From Spirochaetota bacterium (GTDB lineage: Bacteria; Spirochaetota; Spirochaetia; Treponematales; Treponemataceae): 64,000 bases of DNA. The translations under genes were made by a program, and so were the position numbers. Shown here in pieces: positions 1 to 7,161 of this stretch (position 1 is its first letter; every line of letters starts with the position of its first letter). The stretch spans positions 124,001-188,000 of the forward strand of contig JAEXRH010000011.1 in NCBI GenBank assembly GCA_023438065.1. Direction: 5' to 3'. The notes under the pieces are model-generated. The model saw nothing but the letters and a program-made list of their open reading frames with translations, was not told the DNA's origin and ran no database searches.

Positions 1-255
1 CCAGAATTTCATCCTGAACGCGACGGTCGTCCCGAGCGAGAGGAGAACGAGCGGGATGGCCTTATTGACGGTCTCATGGAATCGATAGGCGCTCTTGAGC
101 GAACCCGCGAGCATCTTCGCGTACACGTCGAACGGGTTTAACCCGATCAACGCCATGATCACCGCTGACGCGGCGAGCGCGCAGGCGACCGCGCCGACCC
201 TCAAAAGATTCTCGCGGAACGGCGAGGGTTCCGCGCGGGAGACGATTCGTATCAT
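1..255 (-). CDS. ABC transporter permease, N-terminal part (BmpA/PnrA-type nucleoside importer)
   Basis: Reading the minus strand from an ATG at 255 gives an open frame of 85 codons that runs off the window edge. Its start overlaps the ATPase stop codon (ATGA), so the two are probably translationally coupled. The visible part begins MIRIVSRAEP, has one clear hydrophobic segment (about residues 20-41) followed by a NPFDVYAKM stretch, and then an SLKSAYR region leading to a second hydrophobic segment that ends FRMKFW. This matches the start of the inner-membrane permeases of the sugar/nucleoside class (BPD_transp_2) that accompany RbsA-like double ATPases and BMP-family lipoproteins. Its job would be to form half of the nucleoside channel. 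Only the first roughly quarter is visible, so family membership rests mostly on context. Confidence 0.75.
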   Translation of the reverse strand, partial: MIRIVSRAEPSPFRENLLRVGAVACALAASAVIMALIGLNPFDVYAKMLAGSLKSAYRFHETVNKAIPLVLLSLGTTVAFRMKFW

Positions 256-1763
256 GCCTTGGCCTCCGGTTTGTGGCCCATCATCAAGAGGCCGATATCT
301 TCCTTGGACGTTTTCGCCGGGTCGACGATACCCATCACCGCGCCCGCGTGCAGAACCAGCACGCGGTCGGAAAGCTCGCGAAGCACGTCGAGATCCTCGC
401 CGATGAAGAGGATGCCGACGCCCCGCCGCTTTTGCTCGTTGAGCATGTCGTAGATCGTGCAGGACGCGCCGATATCGAGTCCCCGGACCGGGTAGGCGGT
501 GACGAGGAGTCGGGGACCGAGCTCGATCTCGCGACCGAGGAGCACCTTCTGGATATTCCCGCCCGAGAGCTTCTTGACGACGTGATTTACCGAGGGGGTC
601 GAAATATCGTACGAGCGGACGACGTGTTCCGCGTGGGCGCGACCGGCGACGCGATCGACGAAAAACCCTTTCGTTTTCGCGTAGGACTTGAGGATCACGT
701 TGTCGACGACGTCCATTCCCGCGACGAGCCCCATGCCGAGCCGGTCCTCCGGAATGAAACTCATGCTGATGCCGCGCTTGATGATCGCGCGCGGCGTGAG
801 GCCGGTGAGCTCGTCGCCGAGGAATTTGATGGAGCCCGAGTCCGCCCGCATGAGTCCGGCGATCGCCTCGCACAGCTCTTTCTGTCCCGAGCCCGCGATA
901 CCCGCGACGCCGAGAATCTCCCCCCCGTACAGGGAGAACGACACGGCGTCGAGCAGCGGCACGCCTTCGTCGTCGCGCTTCGAGAGACCCGCGACCTCGA
1001 GAAGCGGCTTCTCGGAGCGCTCGACGGCCGCGCGCACGATCTCGAGCGAGACCTCGGCTCCGACCATCATCTCGGTAAGCTCCCGGGGAGAGGTCTCCGC
1101 CGTCTTGACGGTGCCGACGCTCATCCCGCGCCTGAGGACCGTCACCCGGTCCGAGATGTCCATGACCTCGCCGAGCTTGTGGGTAATGATGACGATGGCG
1201 CAGCCTTCGTCGCGCATCTTCCTGAGTATCGCGAAAAGCTGGGCCGTTTCCTGCGGCGTGAGCACCGCGGTCGGCTCGTCGAGAATCAGCACGTTGGCGC
1301 CGCGATAGAGGACCTTCAGGATCTCGACCGTCTGCTTCTCGCCGACGGACATGTTGTACACTTTCTTGTCGGGGTTGGTTACGAGCCCGAAACGCTTCTC
1401 GATCTGGTAGATCCGCTCGTTGATCTTGCGTCCGTCCGAGAAGAATCCCTTGCGGTCGCCGATCGCGATGTTCTCGCGCGCGGTCATGACCGAGACGAGC
1501 TTGAAATGCTGGTGAACCATGCCGATGCCGGCCTTGATCGCGTCCTGGGGAGAGGCGAACGCGCGCTCGCTCCCGTCGATGGAAATCGTGCCCGAATCGG
1601 GCGAGTAGATACCGGAAAGCATGTTGACGAGCGTACTCTTCCCCGAGCCGTTTTCCCCGAGAAGCGCGAGGATCTCGCCGCGGTTTATCTCGAGCGATAC
1701 GCCGTTGTTCGCGATAACGCTCCCGAAAGCCTTCGTTATTCCGCGTAGTTCAATGTAAGCCAT
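252..1763 (-). CDS. Duplicated ABC ATPase of a nucleoside/sugar-type importer
   Basis: 503 aa with two ABC domains in one chain, the RbsA/MglA/YufO arrangement, powering uptake at the cytoplasmic face. Domain 1 has Walker A GENGSGKST (about 36-44), Q-loop VHQHFKL, signature MSVGEKQ and Walker B ILDEPTAVLT. Domain 2 (from about 255) has the degenerate Walker A GIAGSGQKE, signature LSGGNIQK and a Walker B region lacking the usual DEP (AYPVRGLD). This is normal for the C-terminal half of this family. The ATG at 1763 is preferred over the TTG three bases upstream because GGGGAG lies five bases before it. Together with the downstream permease and the upstream BMP lipoprotein it resembles the T. 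pallidum Pnr purine-nucleoside system; substrate is inferred from the adjacent xpt gene. Confidence 0.93.
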   Translation of the reverse strand: MAYIELRGITKAFGSVIANNGVSLEINRGEILALLGENGSGKSTLVNMLSGIYSPDSGTISIDGSERAFASPQDAIKAGIGMVHQHFKLVSVMTARENIAIGDRKGFFSDGRKINERIYQIEKRFGLVTNPDKKVYNMSVGEKQTVEILKVLYRGANVLILDEPTAVLTPQETAQLFAILRKMRDEGCAIVIITHKLGEVMDISDRVTVLRRGMSVGTVKTAETSPRELTEMMVGAEVSLEIVRAAVERSEKPLLEVAGLSKRDDEGVPLLDAVSFSLYGGEILGVAGIAGSGQKELCEAIAGLMRADSGSIKFLGDELTGLTPRAIIKRGISMSFIPEDRLGMGLVAGMDVVDNVILKSYAKTKGFFVDRVAGRAHAEHVVRSYDISTPSVNHVVKKLSGGNIQKVLLGREIELGPRLLVTAYPVRGLDIGASCTIYDMLNEQKRRGVGILFIGEDLDVLRELSDRVLVLHAGAVMGIVDPAKTSKEDIGLLMMGHKPEAKA

Positions 1764-1888
1764 CAACGCTCCCCGTTACGCGCGTCGCGCGGGATATCGG
1801 GAAGGACGGCGTCCGTTCCCTTTAAAAAAGAACAAGGCGTCCCCGCGCCGCAAGGACGCATAAGGATGCCGTGAACGTTCACTGTCAC

Positions 1889-1921
1889 GCCCGATGCCTC
1901 GCAGAGAGAAAGGCATCGGGC
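1889..1921. repeat. Hairpin, 11-bp perfect arms, 11-nt loop
   Basis: Arms GCCCGATGCCT (1889-1899) and AGGCATCGGGC (1911-1921) are exact reverse complements. No T tract follows on either strand, so it is not a typical intrinsic terminator. It lies in the leader of the ATPase cistron and could affect transcript stability. Confidence 0.7.
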
Positions 1922-1998
1922 CTGAAAGCGGCATTGAGGCGCGGAGGGGAACGGATGGCGAGTCATGAGCAAGGACAACCCACCCGCGTCCCTCCGCT

Positions 1999-2057
1999 TC
2001 CTTCTGCATTGAGTTTACCGGCGATGCCGGTAAACTCATACAGTAAGGTCGCTTTGC
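1999..2057. repeat. 59-bp direct repeat, copy 1, containing a 13-bp hairpin
   Basis: Identical over 59 bases to 2122-2180. Inside is a palindrome with arms TGAGTTTACCGGC (2010-2022) and GCCGGTAAACTCA (2026-2038) and loop GAT. The tail CAGTAAGGTCGC (2041-2052) is unpaired in this copy. No transposase or coding capacity is associated. Confidence 0.85.
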
Positions 2058-2068
2058 TTTCCCCTGCA

Positions 2069-2100
2069 TGAAGTTTATCCGCCGAGGCGGATAAACTTCA
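2069..2100. repeat. Related palindrome, 15-bp perfect arms, GA loop
   Basis: Arms TGAAGTTTATCCGCC (2069-2083) and GGCGGATAAACTTCA (2086-2100). It sits between the two 59-bp repeats and has the same flanking words (CTGCAT before, CAGTAAG after), so it looks like a diverged member of the same family with a different, compensated stem sequence. Confidence 0.8.
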
Positions 2101-2121
2101 CCAGTAAGAAATCGCCCCGCG

Positions 2122-2180
2122 TCCTTCTGCATTGAGTTTACCGGCGATGCCGGTAAACTCATACAGTAAGGTCGCTTTGC
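2122..2180. repeat. 59-bp direct repeat, copy 2
   Basis: Exact copy of 1999-2057, hairpin arms at 2133-2145 and 2149-2161. In this copy the tail pairs with the last codons of the lipoprotein gene: CAGTAAGGTCGC (2164-2175) with GCGACCTTACTG (2179-2190), a 12-bp stem with a TTT loop that embraces the stop codon at 2185-2187. Confidence 0.85.
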
Positions 2181-2184
2181 GACC

Positions 2185-3279
2185 TTACTGCGGGATCTTG
2201 CCGATCACGCCCTTGACGAACCAGCTCATGTTCCAGACCTCGTCGTCGGTCATGGCCTTGCCGGAAGCGACTTTCTCGTTTCCGTCCTGGTCGGCGAGGG
2301 GACCCGCGAACACGTTGAGGGTACCGTCGGCGAACTTCGCCTTGGCGGCGTCGATCTTCTCCTGGGTCCCGGCGGCGCAATTCGCGCTGAGTGCGTCAAG
2401 GTCGACCATGCCCTTGTCGAGGCCTTCCCAATACGCGCGGCTCGCCCAGGTACCGTCGAGGATGGACTGCACGTCGGCGGTGTAGAAGGTCGCCCATTTG
2501 AAAAGGGGCGCGGTGAGGTAGGCCTTGGGGGCCGCGTTGCCGGTCGGGGTGTTGTAACCGATCGCGAAGGCGCCCTTCTCCTGGGCCGCGATCTGGGTCG
2601 CGGTGGAGTCCTGGTGCTGGGCCATCACGTCGCAACCCTTGTTGAGGAGCTCGAGGGCGGCCTGCTTCTCGACGGCGGGGTCGAACCAGGTGTTGGTCCA
2701 GATGACCTCGACGGTCGCCTTCGGGTTGACCGACTGGACGCCGAGCGCGAAGGCGTTCACGCCGCGGATGCACTCGGGGATCGGCATGGCGGCGACGTAA
2801 CCGATCTTGTTCGACTTGGTCTTGAGACCGGCCGCGATACCGGAGAGGTAGCGGGGCTGCTCGATCTTGCCGAAATAGGTGGAAACGTTCGCGGCGCGCT
2901 TGTAGCCGGAGCAGTGGGCGAAATACACCTCGGGATGGTCGGCGGCGACCTTGATGGTCCAGTCCATGAAGCCGAAGCTCGTGGTATAGATGACGTTACA
3001 TCCCTGATCGATGAGATCGCGGATCGCCTTCTCGCAGTCGGCGTTCTCGGCGACGCCCTCGACATAGGCGGTCTTGATGCCCATGGCGTCGAGCGCGATC
3101 CGACCCTGGTCGTGGGCCTGGGTGTAGCCTTCGTCGTTGATGCTTCCGATGTACACGAACCCGACCTTGATGGTGTCCTTGGTCAGCTTGGCGGGGCCCT
3201 TGGCGTCCGCTTTCTTGGCGCACGACGTGGCAAAGAGCACTACGGCTGCCATCATCATGACGGTGAAAATCTTTTTCAT
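2185..3279 (-). CDS. BMP-family (PnrA/TmpC-like) substrate-binding lipoprotein
   Basis: 364 aa. The N-terminus is a lipoprotein signal with lipobox FATSC, lipidated Cys20. The rest fits the BMP/Med periplasmic-binding family: an early IKVGFVYIGSINDEGYTQAHD segment, then VIYTTSFGF, IGYVAAMPIPECIRGVNAFA and WTNTWFDP. The member studied in Treponema pallidum (PnrA, TP0319) binds purine nucleosides. It would deliver substrate at the inner membrane to the permease and double ATPase encoded downstream. A strong AAAGAGGAGAAGAGG ribosome site precedes the ATG. Purine specificity is supported by the xanthine phosphoribosyltransferase gene just upstream but is an inference; other BMP proteins bind other ligands. 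Confidence 0.92.
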   Translation of the reverse strand: MKKIFTVMMMAAVVLFATSCAKKADAKGPAKLTKDTIKVGFVYIGSINDEGYTQAHDQGRIALDAMGIKTAYVEGVAENADCEKAIRDLIDQGCNVIYTTSFGFMDWTIKVAADHPEVYFAHCSGYKRAANVSTYFGKIEQPRYLSGIAAGLKTKSNKIGYVAAMPIPECIRGVNAFALGVQSVNPKATVEVIWTNTWFDPAVEKQAALELLNKGCDVMAQHQDSTATQIAAQEKGAFAIGYNTPTGNAAPKAYLTAPLFKWATFYTADVQSILDGTWASRAYWEGLDKGMVDLDALSANCAAGTQEKIDAAKAKFADGTLNVFAGPLADQDGNEKVASGKAMTDDEVWNMSWFVKGVIGKIPQ

Positions 3280-3298
3280 CCTCTTCTCCTCTTTATAG

Positions 3299-3330
3299 AA
3301 AAAATCATCAAGCCCGCAACATCGCGGGCC
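3299..3330 (-). terminator. Probable terminator after xpt
   Basis: On the minus strand a GCCCGC/GCGGGC stem (arms 3312-3317 and 3324-3329, loop 6 nt) is followed after about six bases by TTTTTT (complement of the A run at 3299-3304). The stem is short, so it may be leaky or act as an attenuator before the lipoprotein gene. Confidence 0.5.
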
Positions 3331-3365
3331 TAAAGTCTCCGATTAAATCGACGCGCGGTCGCGCG

Positions 3366-3947
3366 TCACGCGTCCCTGAATTCGATCCCGCCCGCGTCGG
3401 TCATGCGCTCGACGATCGCGAGCGACTCGAGGCGAACACCCCGCTCGCGGAGGCGACGGCCACCGTCCTGAAAGCCCTTCTCGATCACGATCCCCGCGCC
3501 GGAGAGCTTCGCCCCCGCCTGATCGACGAGGCTGACGAGCCCCTCGATCGCGCAGCCGTTCGCGAGAAAGTCGTCGATGATGAGCACGGACTCGCCCGCC
3601 GGGAGGAACTCTCGCGCGACTACGACGTCGTACACGGCGTTGTGGGTATAGGATTTGACGCTTGTCGCGAGGGTCTCGCCCGAAAGGTTTTTGCTCTTCG
3701 CCTTCTTCGCGAAAACGACGGGCACGTGGCCGAAGTACTGCGCGGCGATGCAGGCGATGCCGATGCCCGAGGCCTCGATAGTAAGAATCCGGTCGACGGG
3801 GACGCCGGAAAAACGGCGCGCGAACTCGCGGCCGATCTCGTTGAAGAGTCCGATATCCATCTGGTGGTTGAGAAAGCCACCCACCTTGAGGATGTTGCCG
3901 GGAAGAACCTTCCCGTCCGCGCGAATTCTGTCTTTAAGCAATTGCAT
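3366..3947 (-). CDS. xpt: Xanthine phosphoribosyltransferase
   Basis: 193 aa, the usual size of Xpt. It converts xanthine and PRPP to XMP in the cytosol, salvaging purine bases. Diagnostic features are the N-terminal ILKVGGFLNHQMD segment, ILTIEASGIGIA, and the PRPP-binding loop VLIIDDFLANGCA (about 124-136). The ATG at 3947 is chosen over the TTG at 3950 because GGGGA is six bases upstream. A good promoter lies at 3977-4004. Expression just before the nucleoside-importer genes makes a purine salvage cluster. No purine riboswitch was recognised in the short leader. Confidence 0.95.
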   Translation of the reverse strand: MQLLKDRIRADGKVLPGNILKVGGFLNHQMDIGLFNEIGREFARRFSGVPVDRILTIEASGIGIACIAAQYFGHVPVVFAKKAKSKNLSGETLATSVKSYTHNAVYDVVVAREFLPAGESVLIIDDFLANGCAIEGLVSLVDQAGAKLSGAGIVIEKGFQDGGRRLRERGVRLESLAIVERMTDAGGIEFRDA

Positions 3948-3976
3948 CAATGTCCCCGCAGGAAGAATGCGGGCAT

Positions 3977-4004
3977 TTTATACCGGAATTACGGACACTT
4001 TCAA
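3977..4004 (-). promoter_or_regulatory. Promoter for xpt
   Basis: Minus-strand TTGAAA (4004-3999), 16-base spacer, TATAAA (3982-3977), a near-consensus sigma-70 pair about 30 bases before the ATG at 3947. Confidence 0.7.
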
Positions 4005-4038
4005 GAGACGGATACCGATACGGCTGGCGTTACTATGG

Positions 4039-4088
4039 AAAGAAACCGCGCGCGGCCGCGGGCAAAGCCCGACTGAACGCGCGCGCGG
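4039..4088 (-). terminator. Terminator after putP
   Basis: Minus-strand hairpin with outer CCGCGCGCG/CGCGCGCGG arms (4080-4088 with 4046-4054) and an inner CGGGC-AAA-GCCCG stem-loop (4059-4071), followed by TTTCTTT. It lies between putP and the xpt promoter. Confidence 0.7.
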
Positions 4089-4106
4089 AATAATCACTGC
4101 CGTGGT

Positions 4107-5699
4107 TTAGATCGCTTCCGATCGAGCCCGCTCGAACTCTTCCTCGATCGCGGCCGAGGGCTTCGCGGTCAGGAGGCTCACGACGACGATCGCGACGGCC
4201 GAAAGGATGAACGCGGGAAGGAGCTCGTACACGCCCCAATACCCGCCGAGCTTCGCGACGAAGTTCTTCCAAATGAAAACCATGCCGCCGCCGGCGAGCA
4301 TACCCGCGACGGCGCCCTGGAAGTTGGTCCTCTTCCAGAAGAGCGAGAAGAGGATGAGCGGCCCGAACGCGGCGCCGAGCCCGGCCCACGCGTACGAGAC
4401 GACGCGGAAGATCGAGGTGTTCCCGGAAAGCGCGACCCAGATCCCGAACCCGGTGACCGCGACCTGCGTCGCGCGCGCGAGCCACATGATCGTCTTGTCG
4501 GAGAGCTTCTTTTTCGAGACGTTCTGCACGAGGTCGTTCGCGAGCGAGGACGAGGCGATGAGCATGTAGGAATCGGAGGAGCTTATCGAGGCCGCCATGA
4601 TGCCCGAGAGCACGAAGCCGGCGAGGATCGGCGGGAAGAAGTCGACCGCCATGTGAATGAAGATCGTCTCGGCGGCGCTCGCGGTGGTGAGGAGCGTGGG
4701 CATGATGGCGCGGCCGATCATGCCGATCGCGACCGCGGCGATGAGCGAGATGACGCACCAGGTGACGCCGATGATCCGGGCCTGGCGGATCTTCGAGGGC
4801 TTCTCGATGGCCATGAAGCGGAGAAGCACCTGCGGCATGCCGAAGTAGCCGAGTCCCCAGGCGAGGCAGGAGAGGATCGAGAGGAGACCGTACTTCGCGC
4901 CGGGACCGAACGCCCCGAAGCCGTTCACGGCCGCCTGCGCGTTGCCCGCGGCGGCGGAGACGGGAGCGCCCGAGGCGTCGACGGGGACCGCGATGCCGAA
5001 GAAATCGCCGAAGCTCGGGATGTTCTTGAGGTTATCGACGATGCCGGGGATGCCGCCCGCCTTGATCGTGCCGATCGTGAGCACGAGCACGAGGACGGTG
5101 AACATGAGCGTCCCCTGGATGAAGTCGGACATCGTCTCGGCGAGGAAGCCGCCGATGAAGGTGTAGAAAAGAACGAAGAGCGCGCCGAAGATCACCATGC
5201 GGACGTAGAACTCCTCCATGCCGAACACGTAGCCGAAGAGCTTGCCGAAGGTGACGAACTGGCTTCCGACGTATATCGAGAAGAACACGATGAGCATGAC
5301 GGCGGCGATCATCGAAAGGACGCGCTTCTCGTCGTGGAAGCGCTTGCTGAAGAATTCGGGAAGGGTGATCGCGTTATCGGCGACCTGCGAGTAGGAGCGG
5401 AGCCGATGCGCGACGACGCGCCAGTTGATCCAGGTACCGATCGCCAGTCCGATCGCTGTCCAGGCAGCCTCGCCCGCGCCGGTAAAATACGCGACGCCGG
5501 GGAGCCCCATGAGAAGCCAACCGGACATGTCCGAGGCCTCGGCGCTCATTGCCGCGACCCAGGGACCGAGTCCCCGCCCGCCGAGGAAGTATGCCTCGGC
5601 GCTTTCGCTGCTCTTTTTTGAATACCACAGACTGATCCCGATGGTGAAAAGAAGATAGATTCCCATCGCGATCAGGATTTCGACGTTTGCAATGCCCAT
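4107..5699 (-). CDS. putP: Sodium/proline symporter
   Basis: 530 aa, about 13 membrane segments, solute:sodium symporter family. It imports L-proline with Na+ across the inner membrane. Sequence support: the N-terminal FTIGISLWYSKKSSESAEAY block, FLGGRGLGPWVAAMSAEASDM, the GWLLMGLPG segment typical of PutP, TLPEFFSKRF, and later ILSGIMAASISSSDSYML-like residues (FVLSGIMAASISSSDS). Length is slightly above E. coli PutP (502) because of a small Ala/Gly-rich insertion around residues 240-265. AAGGAG lies seven bases before the ATG. It is monocistronic, with its own terminator. A pantothenate or other amino-acid SSS member is less likely given the PutP-specific N-terminal motifs. Confidence 0.92.
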   Translation of the reverse strand: MGIANVEILIAMGIYLLFTIGISLWYSKKSSESAEAYFLGGRGLGPWVAAMSAEASDMSGWLLMGLPGVAYFTGAGEAAWTAIGLAIGTWINWRVVAHRLRSYSQVADNAITLPEFFSKRFHDEKRVLSMIAAVMLIVFFSIYVGSQFVTFGKLFGYVFGMEEFYVRMVIFGALFVLFYTFIGGFLAETMSDFIQGTLMFTVLVLVLTIGTIKAGGIPGIVDNLKNIPSFGDFFGIAVPVDASGAPVSAAAGNAQAAVNGFGAFGPGAKYGLLSILSCLAWGLGYFGMPQVLLRFMAIEKPSKIRQARIIGVTWCVISLIAAVAIGMIGRAIMPTLLTTASAAETIFIHMAVDFFPPILAGFVLSGIMAASISSSDSYMLIASSSLANDLVQNVSKKKLSDKTIMWLARATQVAVTGFGIWVALSGNTSIFRVVSYAWAGLGAAFGPLILFSLFWKRTNFQGAVAGMLAGGGMVFIWKNFVAKLGGYWGVYELLPAFILSAVAIVVVSLLTAKPSAAIEEEFERARSEAI

Positions 5700-5860
5700 T
5701 CATCGACTCCTTGAAGCGTATTTGTGCATGGATTTCCATTATTAATAGAAAAGAGACACAATCATCGATGATAGGGCATGAGCGTAAAATCCGTCAAGTT
5801 TTTCCGGTAATTCCCGGGCGGAAGGATCGCTTCCGCGTCGTGAATCACGGAGAGCGGGCG

Positions 5861-6178
5861 TTACTGGTGTTTTTTGATGAGCTCCAGGATCTTGTCCTTC
5901 GGCATGAAGCCGACGGTTCGCTCGACCGAGACGCCTTTTTTGAACACGATCATCGTCGGGATGCTCGAAACGTTGAACTTGGCGGCGAGATTCTCTTCGT
6001 CGTCGACGTTGACCTTCGCGATGACGGCCTTGCCGCCCGCCTCTTTCTCGACCTCCTCAAGAACGGGTCCGAGCATCTTGCACGGTCCGCACCAGGGGGC
6101 CCAAAAATCCACGAGAACCGGGCCGACCGCGCCGACAACCTTGTCGAAACTCGCCTCGTTTATATGAAGTACCGCCAT
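5861..6178 (-). CDS. trxA: Thioredoxin
   Basis: 105 aa, a single thioredoxin domain with the redox centre FWAPWCGPCK (Cys30 and Cys33) and the cis-proline loop SSIPTMIVFKKG. It reduces protein disulphides in the cytosol and receives electrons from thioredoxin reductase, which is not in the window. There is no signal peptide. AAGGAGG lies six bases upstream of the ATG. The methyltransferase gene is 84 bases upstream on the same strand, so the two may be cotranscribed. Confidence 0.97.
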   Translation of the reverse strand: MAVLHINEASFDKVVGAVGPVLVDFWAPWCGPCKMLGPVLEEVEKEAGGKAVIAKVNVDDEENLAAKFNVSSIPTMIVFKKGVSVERTVGFMPKDKILELIKKHQ

Positions 6179-6262
6179 TGAAAGCCTCCTTAGCGTCGCT
6201 TTGATGATTCAAATATACGATATAATCCGGGCGTCGTGCAGTGATTTCGTCACAATCCGCGC

Positions 6263-7027
6263 CTAGAGCTGGGACATCTCGTAGAGGAAGAGGGTCGCCG
6301 CCTGGGCGACATTGAGACTCTCGACGTCCCCGGAGCCGGGTATCCTCACGAGATGGTCGCACAGACCCTTGACCTCGGTCGAAAGACCGGTCTCCTCATT
6401 CCCCATGACGACGAGAAGACCTTCCGTTTTCCCGCCCGATTCGGCGAGCTCGCGCAGGTCCGCAAGCCGGTTTCGCGCGCGATGGTCGGCGCCGATCCTG
6501 GTCATCAGTCCCGCGGCGCGCTCGACGAGCCATCCCGCCGAGGGAGCCTTATAGATCTCGACGAATTCCATGCCTCCCTGGGCGACGCGATAGGAGCTCG
6601 TCGTCACCTCCGCCTGCTCGTCGTCCTCGCCGATGACGATCTTCCCGAACCCGAAGAAAGCCGCGCTTCTGATAATGGCGCCGAGATTGTTCGCGTTTCC
6701 GACGCGATCGAGGGCAAGGACGCGCTCGCCCGATTTTCCCCACTCCCGGATCGTATCCGCCTGAAGCGCGGGGATTTCGGGCTCCGCGATCATCGCGACG
6801 ACCCCCTGGTGGTGGACGCTCTGGCTGAGTTTCTCGAGCTCCGAAGGCGACTCGACGACGCGATACAGCTTGTGGGCGGCGGCGAGCGTCTTGCACACGG
6901 GCCCGAAAAACCGCGCGCGGTCCTGCGTAAAGAAGAGGCGCTGGATTCGTTCGGGATGACGCTCGGCGAGCGCGCGGACGGCCTCGAAGCCGCAGACGGC
7001 GAGTTCGCGACGCTGTTTGTTTTTCAT
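6263..7027 (-). CDS. SpoU/TrmH-family RNA 2'-O-methyltransferase
   Basis: 254 aa. It has an N-terminal RNA-binding region (about 1-90, ending in VHHQGVVAM) followed by the knotted SPOUT catalytic domain. The three SpoU motifs are present: NANNLGAIIRSAAFFG, LLVVMGNEETGLS, and VRIPGSGDVESLNVAQAATLFLYE (given as its core IPGSGDVESLNVA). Such enzymes use S-adenosylmethionine to methylate ribose in rRNA or tRNA. The target is not predictable; the domain order is like RlmB but the N-terminal part is more divergent. AAGGAG precedes the ATG. The promoter is divergent from and overlaps that of the TetR-led efflux operon. Confidence 0.88.
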   Translation of the reverse strand: MKNKQRRELAVCGFEAVRALAERHPERIQRLFFTQDRARFFGPVCKTLAAAHKLYRVVESPSELEKLSQSVHHQGVVAMIAEPEIPALQADTIREWGKSGERVLALDRVGNANNLGAIIRSAAFFGFGKIVIGEDDEQAEVTTSSYRVAQGGMEFVEIYKAPSAGWLVERAAGLMTRIGADHRARNRLADLRELAESGGKTEGLLVVMGNEETGLSTEVKGLCDHLVRIPGSGDVESLNVAQAATLFLYEMSQL

Positions 7028-7046
7028 GGGGAGCTCCTTGCGCTGG

Positions 7047-7075
7047 AGTATATACGCTTGACTCTTTTTTTGGAA
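7047..7075 (-). promoter_or_regulatory. Promoter for the methyltransferase gene
   Basis: Minus-strand TTCCAA (7075-7070), 17 bases, TATACT (7052-7047). It overlaps the divergent tetR promoter at 7058-7086. Confidence 0.5.
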
Positions 7076-7086
7076 TTCTCTAGGCT
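7058..7086 (+). promoter_or_regulatory. Promoter for the tetR-efflux operon
   Basis: TTGACT (7058-7063), 17-base spacer, TAGGCT (7081-7086). The predicted start site, about 7093, falls inside the palindromic operator at 7088-7111. Confidence 0.65.
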
Positions 7087-7087
7087 T

Positions 7088-7111
7088 AAGTTACCGAACA
7101 TTCGGTAACTT
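7088..7111. promoter_or_regulatory. Palindromic operator at the tetR start site
   Basis: Perfect inverted repeat: AAGTTACCGAA (7088-7098), CA spacer, TTCGGTAACTT (7101-7111). A 24-bp near-perfect palindrome just after the -10 box is a typical TetR-family autoregulatory site. A second, weaker pair GTAACA (7117-7122) / TGTTAC (7140-7145) lies downstream and shares the GTTAC word. Confidence 0.75.
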
Positions 7112-7161
7112 TAAAAGTAACACAAAGATCGATGTGAACTGTTACATCAGGGGTACTATCG

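Larger units (their letters stand above)
1764..2184. other. 421-bp intercistronic spacer without a credible gene
   Basis: This gap separates the binding-protein gene from its ATPase gene, both on the minus strand. It holds two copies of a 59-bp repeat, a separate long palindrome between them, and another hairpin nearer the ATPase. Short open frames exist on both strands, but they mostly translate the palindromes and lack good start sites. No promoter is evident inside it, so the ATPase and permease may be read through from the lipoprotein promoter, with the hairpins setting relative transcript amounts. Confidence 0.7.

Noticed and set aside
273..1748. 491-codon frame antisense to the ABC ATPase
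   Set aside because: Same codon-bias shadow; no family features, while the sense frame has all ABC motifs.
1776..2162. Small minus-strand frames in the spacer, translating to repeated MSLPASPVNSMQK peptides
   Set aside because: The repeated peptide comes only from the palindromic DNA repeats. There is no ribosome site and the copies read through hairpins.
3280..3365. Purine riboswitch before the nucleoside-binding lipoprotein gene
   Set aside because: The 86-base gap is too short and has only a simple hairpin with a T run, better explained as the xpt terminator.
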